6,987 nucleotides of DNA from Lachnospiraceae bacterium (GTDB lineage Bacteria; Bacillota; Clostridia; Lachnospirales; Lachnospiraceae). A program made the translations under genes and the position numbers. This document shows positions 1-5,492 of the stretch, one piece after another; position 1 is the stretch's first letter, and each line of letters begins with the position of its first letter. The notes under the pieces are model-generated. The model was not told the origin of the DNA, made no database searches, and saw only the letters and a program-made list of their open reading frames with translations. Location: the NCBI GenBank assembly GCA_003488445.1, contig DNLO01000086.1, positions 6,523 to 13,509 on the forward strand, given 5' to 3'.

Positions 1-359
<359 letters not shown>

Positions 360-381
360 AAAGAAAAATGTTTGAAATAAT

Positions 382-430
382 CAAAGCGCCAAGGAAAAGA
401 GGTATCCACCTCTTTTCTTTGACGCCTTTG
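382..430 (-). other. Long near-perfect hairpin in the gdhA leader
   Basis: Arms at 382-403 and 408-430 face each other across a 4-nt loop (404-407). The inner nine base pairs (AAAAGAGGT against ACCTCTTTT) are perfect; the outer part pairs almost fully, with one bulged base and a couple of wobble or mismatch positions. It lies between the SH3-protein stop codon (476) and gdhA. Read on the minus strand it is followed by a T-rich but interrupted tract, so it is at best a weak terminator for the upstream gene. If the promoter at 440-468 is used, transcription would start only a few bases before the stem, making it the 5'-terminal structure of gdhA mRNA. Confidence 0.6.
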
Positions 431-439
431 TCACGAAAG

Positions 440-468
440 ATAATACATCAAGCCCGGCCGGATTGCAA
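440..468 (-). promoter_or_regulatory. Candidate sigma-A promoter for gdhA
   Basis: On the minus strand TTGCAA (463-468) and TATTAT (440-445) are separated by exactly 17 bp. The -10 box matches TATAAT at five of six positions and the -35 box matches TTGACA at four of six. The predicted start is near 433. The -35 box sits about 8 bp past the SH3-gene stop codon, so gdhA probably has its own promoter here rather than depending on read-through. The spacer contains the palindrome CCGGCCGG. Confidence 0.6.
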
Positions 469-475
469 GAGCAAT

Positions 476-1711
476 TTAATTCTTTGACGCAAACTCTCCC
501 TTGATATATCCGGTCTGTCCCTTGTAGTCTATCTGGTACCAGCCGTCAGCCTCTCCCTTCAGAGGGAAGGTCTCGCCCGAACCTGCCTTGCCTATGATGT
601 TGTCATTAGTGCTGGTGTCCGCAGATGACCTGATACGCACTCCGCTGTCATTCACGGTGATGGAGCCGCCCGATGATGCAGGTGCAGCTGCGGTATCGCC
701 GCCTTCCTCTCCGGTTGCGGCAGCCTCTCCTCCGGCATCCGCAGGAGTATCCACTACCTCCACATACTCGGAGCTCACATAGGCCTCCGTATCCTTATAG
801 CGGATCTTGGTCCACTCACCCTCATCACCGATCTTCGTGTAGGTGTCGCCCTTGCTTGCCTTTGCGATGATGTTCGCATCGCTGCTCTTGTCAGCCGAAG
901 ACCTGATACGTACATTGTCTGTCAGCCTTACCGTGACCTCCTCCACGGTATTCTCAGATACCGCCGTCTCGTCTCCGGTGTAGCCGTCGCTGATACGTGC
1001 AGCCACTGCCTCATCCAGTCTTGCGGGAAGAGCATCCATGAACGCCTTGAGGGTCTTGTCTGACTCCACTGCGTTGTTGTACTCCGTATCCACCTCTGTG
1101 AGCAGAGCCACCACATCGTCCTGGGCAGCGACTCCCTTGATATAGTTCGCCACGTTCTCTGCGAGATCTCCGCTGTATACGTAGAGGTTGCCGGTGGCAT
1201 CATCCGTACATACATACAGCGATGACAGTCCCGGTGCCTTGGTATCTATGTTCACGTACTTGATATTGTAGCGTGCGAATACGATGTAAGAGTTCGGTAT
1301 GGGACCCGGCTTCGTGTAGCACTTCAGGTCGTCATAGCTCTCGGTATAGTTCGCCTTCTCCTGGATCCTGATCTTTGCCGCATCGTCCAGCGAGCTGCAT
1401 ATATTGGAAAGCGTAGCCACATCACCTGTAGCCATGGCCGTGAAGTAGGTGCTCACCAGAGCATTCACTTCGGGATACGCATCCACCTTGAGCTCCTCGT
1501 TGGGCAGGGGTATCTCGGCTGTCTCGTCATATACCTGTGTCGCAGTCGCCTCCGTTGCATTCTCGGATGCGCTCGCCTTTCCGTCCTTATGCTTGGAAGA
1601 GAAGATAGCCAGCACCACCACCAGTATGATGAAGAGTGCTCCCACTATGACATACTGATAGTGAGAAAGCAGTACATCTCTTATATCAAAACCACCACGT
1701 CTTCTGCTCAT
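476..1711 (-). CDS. Membrane-anchored protein with two bacterial SH3 domains
   Basis: A 411-residue protein, probably anchored in the membrane with most of the chain outside. Residues 1-19 are short and basic (MSRRRGGFDIRD), residues 20-37 are a single strongly hydrophobic segment, and a charged Ala/Thr/Ser-rich stretch follows, as expected for an inside-to-outside anchor; I see no signal-peptidase site. Residues 78 to about 225 have the look of an NTF2-like fold (YPEVNALVSTYFTAMATGD, then YIVFARYNIKYVNI), but this is a weak call. Two SH3b repeats close the protein, at about 258-319 and 350-409, both carrying VRIRSSAD near the start, joined by a flexible Ala/Gly/Glu linker (322-349). SH3b domains often bind cell-wall peptides; the ligand here is unknown. 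GAGGAGG at 1721-1727 fixes the ATG. The gene lies downstream of a tRNA and a structured leader. I know of no specific name. Confidence 0.85.
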   Translation of the reverse strand: MSRRRGGFDIRDVLLSHYQYVIVGALFIILVVVLAIFSSKHKDGKASASENATEATATQVYDETAEIPLPNEELKVDAYPEVNALVSTYFTAMATGDVATLSNICSSLDDAAKIRIQEKANYTESYDDLKCYTKPGPIPNSYIVFARYNIKYVNIDTKAPGLSSLYVCTDDATGNLYVYSGDLAENVANYIKGVAAQDDVVALLTEVDTEYNNAVESDKTLKAFMDALPARLDEAVAARISDGYTGDETAVSENTVEEVTVRLTDNVRIRSSADKSSDANIIAKASKGDTYTKIGDEGEWTKIRYKDTEAYVSSEYVEVVDTPADAGGEAAATGEEGGDTAAAPASSGGSITVNDSGVRIRSSADTSTNDNIIGKAGSGETFPLKGEADGWYQIDYKGQTGYIKGEFASKN

Positions 1712-1720
1712 ATGTTCATT

Positions 1721-1727
1721 CCTCCTC
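1721..1727 (-). promoter_or_regulatory. SH3-gene ribosome binding site, touching a palindrome
   Basis: GAGGAGG stands 9 nt before the ATG at 1711. Its first G is also the last base of the palindrome at 1727-1746, so folding of that palindrome could affect ribosome access. Confidence 0.8.
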
Positions 1728-1746
1728 TATAAACTCCAGTTTATAG
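1727..1746 (-). promoter_or_regulatory. 20-bp palindrome abutting the SH3-gene ribosome site
   Basis: CTATAAACT and AGTTTATAG form perfect 9-base arms around a 2-base centre. As RNA it would be an 8-bp stem with a UGGA loop; as DNA it is symmetrical enough to be a repressor operator. It ends exactly where the Shine-Dalgarno begins. Its TATAAA has no partner -35 box at a usable distance, so I do not call it a promoter. The role is inferred from position only. Confidence 0.5.
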
Positions 1747-1754
1747 CTGACTTG

Positions 1755-1812
1755 ATCCGTCCGGATGCCGCTGCCGTAACTCGCCGCTTCGCGACTTCGA
1801 ACGGTAGCTGGC
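1755..1812 (-). other. Structured RNA segment (two adjacent stem-loops) between tRNA and SH3 gene
   Basis: Two stem-loops lie end to end. The larger, 1767-1812, has an outer stem (GCCAGCUACCG with CGGCAGCGGC; one bulge, one mismatch), an internal loop, and an inner 5-bp stem GUCGC/GCGGC capped by GAA. Next to it, 1755-1766 holds ATCCG/CGGAT around two bases. No U-run follows, so it is not an ordinary rho-independent terminator. It begins 14 nt past the mature tRNA end and could be the tRNA trailer, the 5' leader of the SH3-gene mRNA, or an unnamed cis element. I recognise no known riboswitch core; there is no T-box sequence. Confidence 0.45.
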
Positions 1813-1825
1813 TCCATAAATCTCA

Positions 1826-1899
1826 TGCGTTCAAAGGGATTCGAACCCTCGACACCAGGCGTCGGAGGCCTGTGCTCTATCCAGCTGAGCTATGAACGC
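1826..1899 (-). tRNA. tRNA-Arg(CCG)
   Basis: A 74-nt cloverleaf on the minus strand. The acceptor stem GCGTTCA/TGAACGC is perfect, with A as discriminator. D arm GCTC/GAGC encloses AGCTGGATA. Anticodon stem CAGGC/GCCTG is perfect and its 7-base loop CTCCGAC gives anticodon CCG, reading the arginine codon CGG. The T arm GAGGG/CCCTT (one wobble) carries TTCGAAT. The 3' CCA is not encoded (the next bases are TGA), so it must be added after processing. It lies between the DUF5688 gene and the SH3-protein gene on the same strand. Confidence 0.97.
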
Positions 1900-1927
1900 A
1901 CATCCCTCTGCCAGGATCTGTATATAA

Positions 1928-1949
1928 TGGGGAGAGAGCCCTCTCCCCA
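1928..1949 (-). terminator. Hairpin between the DUF5688 gene and the tRNA, possible terminator
   Basis: Perfect 9-bp arms (TGGGGAGAG with CTCTCCCCA) around a 4-base loop, about 28 nt past the DUF5688 stop. On the minus strand it is followed by TTATATA rather than a clean U-run, so it would be a moderate terminator. It could instead be a 5' structure of the tRNA precursor if the promoter candidate at 1962-1991 is real. Confidence 0.5.
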
Positions 1950-1961
1950 CATACAGAGCCT

Positions 1962-1991
1962 ATATTAGCATAACAGCTTACGCCCTTGCAA
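1962..1991 (-). promoter_or_regulatory. Weak candidate promoter for the tRNA (and SH3 gene)
   Basis: TTGCAA at 1986-1991, inside the last codons of the DUF5688 gene, is followed after 18 bp by TAATAT (1962-1967), which matches TATAAT at four of six positions. The start would fall near 1955, just before the 1928-1949 hairpin. The same -35 sequence occurs in the gdhA candidate. Support is positional only. Confidence 0.3.
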
Positions 1992-2925
1992 CTTTTTTTG
2001 ATCCCGGCTGTACTCCTCCGCAGCTTTTCCTGTTCTCGGGCGATGCGGCGATCTCCATCAGATCCTTTTCGACATCATACCTGTACAGTGAATAAGACAG
2101 GATCTCCTCTCTGTCCAGCTGGGTATCGTTCACCTCACCTATCATGGGCATGAGGGTGCCCGCATCCGCGAAGCCGTCATCAGGTATCAGTATCAGCTCG
2201 TGGACGGACGAGGGGATCACGAACAGATCGCATCCGATGGATCTGGCGAAGCTTCTCAATGCCCCTTCATAGAGCATGGCTGAAGCACCGCCTATCCTGA
2301 GGCTGTTGGTCATCACATACATCCTGATCGCATTCTCCGGTATGCCGGTCTCCAGTCCCGAGCCCTCCAGCATTTCGCTCATGGTAAAGATCTGATACGG
2401 GAGAAGCCTCGGTGTATTCTTCATGGCCTCCTCTCTTATCTCCTCCTCCGACACCTTCCATCCCGCCATATGCTCGTTACGCACGAGCACCGACGAGAAG
2501 GCGCCCCTGTGATCACCCATATATACTCCGTATACCACTGCGAGATCCATCAGGTTCTCATGAGGCACCTGCTGCAGCAGCCTGAAGTTGTCCATCGCAT
2601 TGATCAGCTTGAAGAATATCCTCTCTCTGACCCATTCATAGTCACTGAACTTCTCCACATCCAGATCCGGACACAGCCTGTTCTCGGAGTAGACCCTGAT
2701 CACATCGTTCACTATCTCCTCTATATCTTTTCCGTCACAGTAGTCCGTGTAGAATTCGTCCAGATAGATGGTCGGGGAGATGTTGCAGCCGTTCTCCTTT
2801 ATGGACACCCCCTTATGCGTCACCGAGTTGTTCTTCAGTGCCTCATACACGCTCACGGAAAACTCCGGTCCGCATATCTCCTCCAGTCTTGTCCTTACAA
2901 GCTCCGTAAAATCATCAAATCTCAT
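1978..2925 (-). CDS. DUF5688 family protein, function unknown
   Basis: A 315-residue soluble protein with no signal peptide or membrane segment. I recognise the DUF5688 pattern by eye: an N-terminal part with NNSVTHKGVSIKE then NGCNISPTIYLDEFY (residues 32-59), a central stretch around YGVYMGDHRGAFSS (132-145), then MTNSLRIGGASAMLYEGAL (205-223), VIPSSVHELILIP (236-248) and NDTQLDREEILSYSLYRYD (266-284). These are the family's conserved blocks, but no reaction is known for the family and I see no classic catalytic motif. The last 20 or so residues are polar, Gly/Lys-rich and likely disordered. AAGGAGG at 2935-2941 sits 9 nt before the ATG. It follows the efp terminator, so it starts a new transcription unit. 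Confidence 0.85.
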   Translation of the reverse strand: MRFDDFTELVRTRLEEICGPEFSVSVYEALKNNSVTHKGVSIKENGCNISPTIYLDEFYTDYCDGKDIEEIVNDVIRVYSENRLCPDLDVEKFSDYEWVRERIFFKLINAMDNFRLLQQVPHENLMDLAVVYGVYMGDHRGAFSSVLVRNEHMAGWKVSEEEIREEAMKNTPRLLPYQIFTMSEMLEGSGLETGIPENAIRMYVMTNSLRIGGASAMLYEGALRSFARSIGCDLFVIPSSVHELILIPDDGFADAGTLMPMIGEVNDTQLDREEILSYSLYRYDVEKDLMEIAASPENRKSCGGVQPGSKKVARA

Positions 2926-2934
2926 TTTGGTTTT

Positions 2935-2941
2935 CCTCCTT
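2935..2941 (-). promoter_or_regulatory. DUF5688-gene ribosome binding site
   Basis: AAGGAGG, a full Shine-Dalgarno core, lies 9 nt before the ATG at 2925 and decides that start. Confidence 0.85.
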
Positions 2942-2950
2942 GGAATCAGA

Positions 2951-2980
2951 ATAATAGAATGTCAAGAAATGCGTACGCAA
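2951..2980 (-). promoter_or_regulatory. Candidate promoter for the DUF5688 gene
   Basis: TTGCGT (2975-2980) and TATTAT (2951-2956) are 18 bp apart on the minus strand. The -10 is identical to that proposed for gdhA; the -35 keeps only TTG of the consensus. Transcription would begin near 2944, giving a leader of about 20 nt. A promoter is needed because the efp terminator lies just upstream. The palindrome GCGTACGC overlaps the -35 box. Confidence 0.4.
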
Positions 2981-2991
2981 AATAACGTACG
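2972..2991. repeat. Pair of CGTACG palindromes, possible operator
   Basis: CGTACG at 2972-2977 and again at 2986-2991, 14 bp start to start, so together they make a larger inverted repeat with an 8-bp A/T-rich centre. The left copy extends to GCGTACGC (2971-2978). It overlaps the candidate -35 box of the DUF5688 gene, which would suit a repressor or activator site. No regulator is recognised in the window. Confidence 0.4.
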
Positions 2992-3039
2992 GTCAGCGAA
3001 CGGCAATATCGATGAAAAATAGAATAGTGAAAAAAGAAA

Positions 3040-3076
3040 GAAGAAAAAGATTCAGGGCCGCCGGATGCGGCCCTGA
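3040..3076 (-). terminator. Rho-independent terminator after efp
   Basis: A perfect 10-bp GC-rich stem (TCAGGGCCGC with GCGGCCCTGA, arms 3067-3076 and 3052-3061) with a 5-base loop, followed on the minus strand by ATCTTTTTCTTC. It stands 15 nt past the efp stop and closes the ftsZ-to-efp run. Confidence 0.93.
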
Positions 3077-3091
3077 TAATAGGCCATCAGA

Positions 3092-3649
3092 TCAGACTCT
3101 TGAGAGATACTCTCCTGTACGTGTATCGATCTTGAGCTTGTCACCCGTATTTACGAAAAGGGGAACAGAAACCTGAGCTCCGGTCTCTACGGTAGCGGGC
3201 TTGGAAGCTCCGGTAGCCGTGTCACCCTTGAAGCCGGGCTCTGTCTCGGTCACCTCCAGCTCTACGAAGAGAGGGGGCTCCACAGAGAATACCTTTCCGT
3301 TGTATGAGCAGATCTTGCAGTTCTCATTCTCCTTGACGAACTTCATGGCATCTCCGACTACATCCTTGCCGATACCGATCTGCTCGTATGACTCGGGATC
3401 CATGAAATTATATACATCCCCGTCACTGTAGAGATACTGCATATCCTTCCTGTCGATGTGAGCCGTGGGGAACTTCTCCGTAGGACGGAAAGTCTTCTCT
3501 ACCACACCTGAATTGATCACATCCTTGAGCTTCGTCCTGACGAAAGCCGCGCCCTTACCGGGCTTGACATGCTGGAACTCCACTATCTGATATACGGTCC
3601 CATCTATTTCCAGTGTTACTCCGTTTCTAAAATCACCGGCCGATATCAT
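3092..3649 (-). CDS. efp: Translation elongation factor P
   Basis: EF-P binds ribosomes stalled on consecutive prolines and speeds peptide-bond formation. The 185-residue length is standard. Residues 1-65 form the KOW-like first domain, whose loop PGKGAAF carries Lys32, the position that is modified in Bacillus subtilis EF-P; no modifying enzyme is in the window. Two OB-type domains follow. The C-terminal family signature spans roughly 150-183 ([17 protein letters not shown], then [16 protein letters not shown]). AAGGAGG at 3659-3665 supports the ATG. It follows aroQ with a 73-nt gap that holds its own promoter. In many Firmicutes a proline peptidase gene sits between aroQ and efp; here it is absent. 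Confidence 0.97.
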   Translation of the reverse strand: MISAGDFRNGVTLEIDGTVYQIVEFQHVKPGKGAAFVRTKLKDVINSGVVEKTFRPTEKFPTAHIDRKDMQYLYSDGDVYNFMDPESYEQIGIGKDVVGDAMKFVKENENCKICSYNGKVFSVEPPLFVELEVTETEPGFKGDTATGASKPATVETGAQVSVPLFVNTGDKLKIDTRTGEYLSRV

Positions 3650-3658
3650 CTGATATAT

Positions 3659-3665
3659 CCTCCTT
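3659..3665 (-). promoter_or_regulatory. efp ribosome binding site
   Basis: AAGGAGG lies 9 nt before the efp ATG at 3649; a strong site fitting a highly expressed translation factor. Confidence 0.8.
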
Positions 3666-3690
3666 ATCCTTTGACAACAAATGCCTGAAT

Positions 3691-3719
3691 ATTATAATCT
3701 ATTGACGCCTTGAGCGCAA
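3691..3719 (-). promoter_or_regulatory. sigma-A-like promoter for efp
   Basis: On the minus strand TTGCGC (3714-3719) and a perfect TATAAT (3691-3696) are exactly 17 bp apart, in the gap between the aroQ stop and efp. The start would fall near 3684, giving a leader of about 35 nt. No terminator separates aroQ from efp, so efp would be served both by this promoter and by read-through from upstream. Confidence 0.7.
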
Positions 3720-3722
3720 CTC

Positions 3723-4157
3723 CTATTTCTTACCCTCTATGTGATCCATGGCTTCCAGATAGCCCTGGAGCCCGTGCCCCACTATCTGAAGATCGCAGGC
3801 CGGAGCCGTGACCGACACCCTTCGAAATTCATCCCTGGAGTTGATATCCGAGATATGCACCTCCACCATGGGTATCGTATCGTAGGATCCCAGCGCATCA
3901 TACAATGCGTACGAGTAATGTGTCAGCGCACCGGGGTTGATCACTATCCCGTCGGTGCCGTCACTGTAGGCCGCCTGTATCCTGTCTATCAGATCCCCCT
4001 CATGGTTGCTCTGGTAACACTCCACCTCTATGCCGTCATGCGCAGCCTTGGCCTCTATCATCTCCACCAGGTGGCTGTAGCTCTGCTCTCCGTATATCTT
4101 CCTGTCCCTTATCCCCAGAAAGTTCAGGTTCGGTCCGTTGATCACAAGTATCTTCAT
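3723..4157 (-). CDS. aroQ: Type II 3-dehydroquinate dehydratase
   Basis: Removes water from 3-dehydroquinate to give 3-dehydroshikimate, the third shikimate-pathway step; the type II enzyme is a flavodoxin-like dodecamer unrelated to AroD. The 144-residue length is normal. Visible active-site parts: INGPNLNFLG (6-15), flexible-loop Arg17, catalytic Tyr22 in KIYG, Asn74 in the INPGALTHYSYAL block with His80, catalytic His101 in VEVHISDI, and Arg112 in RDEFRRVSV. The flexible loop reads RDRKIYG rather than the common REPxIYG, a mild change. The ATG overlaps the aroK stop as ATGA, with GAGGAG just before it inside aroK, so translation is probably coupled. Its product is the substrate of AroE, encoded two genes upstream. 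Confidence 0.97.
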   Translation of the reverse strand: MKILVINGPNLNFLGIRDRKIYGEQSYSHLVEMIEAKAAHDGIEVECYQSNHEGDLIDRIQAAYSDGTDGIVINPGALTHYSYALYDALGSYDTIPMVEVHISDINSRDEFRRVSVTAPACDLQIVGHGLQGYLEAMDHIEGKK

Positions 4158-4669
4158 TTCAGCTCCTCATATGCCCCGATCACCTTCAGGCACTCCGTAT
4201 CGATGTCTGCTCCCTCAAGCTCCACCACACTGTCCGCGATCTCCAGGTACCTGCCTTCTCTTTCCTCCAGCAGGCTCTCCACTCTCTTTTTCAGCTCGTA
4301 GCCTGCCAGCATGGGGCGGCCGTCCTTCTCCTCCTCGAGCCTGCCGAGCAGTATCCCGGGCGAAGCCTTGAGATATATGATCTTTCCCAGCCTCTTCAGC
4401 ACCCTCATATTGGCATCCCTCATTGGTGTGCCTCCCCCCAGAGAAATGACAGCCTCACTGCCCTCCAGCTCGAGAGAATACAGCTGAGATGTCTCCATCT
4501 GTCTGAAGGCCTCCTCTCCGGATTCCCTGAAGATATCGCTAATACTGCATCTTTGCTTCCTCTCTATCTCGGCATCGGTATCGATGAAAGCCAGACCAAG
4601 TCTGTCAGCCAGTCTCCTGCCTATGGCAGACTTGCCGCACCCCATGAACCCTTCAAGAATCAAGCTCAT
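4154..4669 (-). CDS. aroK: Shikimate kinase
   Basis: Phosphorylates shikimate at O3 with ATP, the fifth shikimate-pathway step. The 171 residues match the family length. Walker A is GFMGCGKS (7-14). Shikimate-binding residues are in place: Asp32 in the DTD motif (30-32), Arg56, Gly78-80 in SLGGGTP, and Arg137/Arg140 in REGRYLEIAD. The LID arginine is Arg118 in GRPM. Nothing appears missing, so the enzyme should be active. The gene overlaps aroE by 17 nt and aroQ by 4 nt. GGAGG at 4679-4683, inside aroE, serves the ATG at 4669. Confidence 0.96.
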   Translation of the reverse strand: MSLILEGFMGCGKSAIGRRLADRLGLAFIDTDAEIERKQRCSISDIFRESGEEAFRQMETSQLYSLELEGSEAVISLGGGTPMRDANMRVLKRLGKIIYLKASPGILLGRLEEEKDGRPMLAGYELKKRVESLLEEREGRYLEIADSVVELEGADIDTECLKVIGAYEELK

Positions 4670-5492
4670 GATAAAGAGCCTCCACTATATCCCCGGGGAC
4701 CTCCCTGTCCATGAAGAATTCGTATGACGAAACCGCCTGATACATCAGCATCCTGAGACCGTTATATGCTTTGCCGCCGTGTTCTGCGACCTTTTTCATG
4801 AATACGGTCTCCTTGGGTCTGTATATCAGATCCACCGCCTCATCTATCAGCTCAAAGAAGCCGTCGTCACTGATCACGCAGTCATTATCATCGGGCGAAA
4901 GTCCCACGGATGTGCACTGCACAGCCATGTATTTCCCGGAAGGTATCTGCTTCCACTCATCGAATCCCAGGACCGTGACATTACCCGCCTTTCCGAAGTT
5001 CTCTTTCGCCTTGTCCACATTTCTGTTCAGCACATAGACATGCTCTGCTCCCAGCTTCTGCAGCGAGTACATCACCGCCTTTGCCGCGCCGCCTGCTCCC
5101 AGCATGATCACTTCCCTGCCGTTCACCTGCATATCCACGCTGTCCAGCTGTCTCATGAAGCCCGAGAAGTCTGTGTTATATCCTTTGTAGCCGCCTCTGA
5201 TGCGCACCAGAGTATTGACTGCACCTATGGAAAGAGCCGCATCGTCCAGCTCGGTCACATACTGCATCACCGCGATCTTGTGCGGCACCGTCACGTTGAG
5301 ACCGTCTATATCCAGCGCATATGCTCCCTCCACTGCCTTTTCCAGTCTCCTGTCCTTCACGTGGAACGGCACATATACCACATTGTCACCCAGCTTCTCT
5401 GCGATAAAATTGTGTATGGCGGGACTCCCTGTATGCTCTATCGGGTCACCGATGATGCCTATCACCCTGGTCTTTCCGTCAATATCTCTCAT
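4653..5492 (-). CDS. aroE: Shikimate dehydrogenase (NADP+)
   Basis: Reduces 3-dehydroshikimate to shikimate with NADPH, the fourth shikimate-pathway step. The 279-residue length is standard. The substrate domain shows GDPIEHTGSPAIHN (15-28; Thr21 stands where Escherichia coli has Ser14, a conservative change, and Ser23 matches Ser16), NVTVPHK with catalytic Lys72, GAVNTL with Asn93, and NTDFSGF with catalytic Asp108. The nucleotide domain has the glycine loop GAGGAAKA (132-139) and NRNVDKA (156-162), whose arginine suits NADPH. Further family blocks are TSVGLSP, DLIYRPKET and GLRMLMYQA with Gln252. The ATG overlaps the yqeG stop as ATGA; GGGGAG at 5504-5509 is the likely ribosome site. Confidence 0.97.
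   Translation of the reverse strand: MRDIDGKTRVIGIIGDPIEHTGSPAIHNFIAEKLGDNVVYVPFHVKDRRLEKAVEGAYALDIDGLNVTVPHKIAVMQYVTELDDAALSIGAVNTLVRIRGGYKGYNTDFSGFMRQLDSVDMQVNGREVIMLGAGGAAKAVMYSLQKLGAEHVYVLNRNVDKAKENFGKAGNVTVLGFDEWKQIPSGKYMAVQCTSVGLSPDDNDCVISDDGFFELIDEAVDLIYRPKETVFMKKVAEHGGKAYNGLRMLMYQAVSSYEFFMDREVPGDIVEALYHELDS

Noticed and set aside
415..490. An 11-base direct repeat (TTCTTTGACGC at 415-425 and 480-490) and a 10-base match with the efp promoter spacer (3702-3711)
   Set aside because: Several exact matches of 10 to 11 bases are expected by chance in about 7 kb, and one copy lies in coding sequence.
1796..1802. GTTCGAA in the leader after the tRNA, matching the tRNA T-arm, as a possible tRNA remnant
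   Set aside because: The match is only 7 bases and no acceptor, D or anticodon arm can be placed around it.
1923..1928. TATAAT on the plus strand beside the 1928-1949 hairpin
   Set aside because: There is no -35 box at a usable distance and no plus-strand gene follows.
1993..1999. A7 run near the end of the DUF5688 gene, in the register of a -1 slippery site
   Set aside because: The next hairpin starts more than 40 nt downstream, too far to stimulate slippage. The -1 frame would only add about 37 residues and runs into the tRNA gene, with no family likeness.
2960..2965. A perfect TTGACA on the minus strand upstream of the DUF5688 gene
   Set aside because: At 17 bp downstream there is only the ribosome site and no -10 box, so it cannot act as a normal -35 element.
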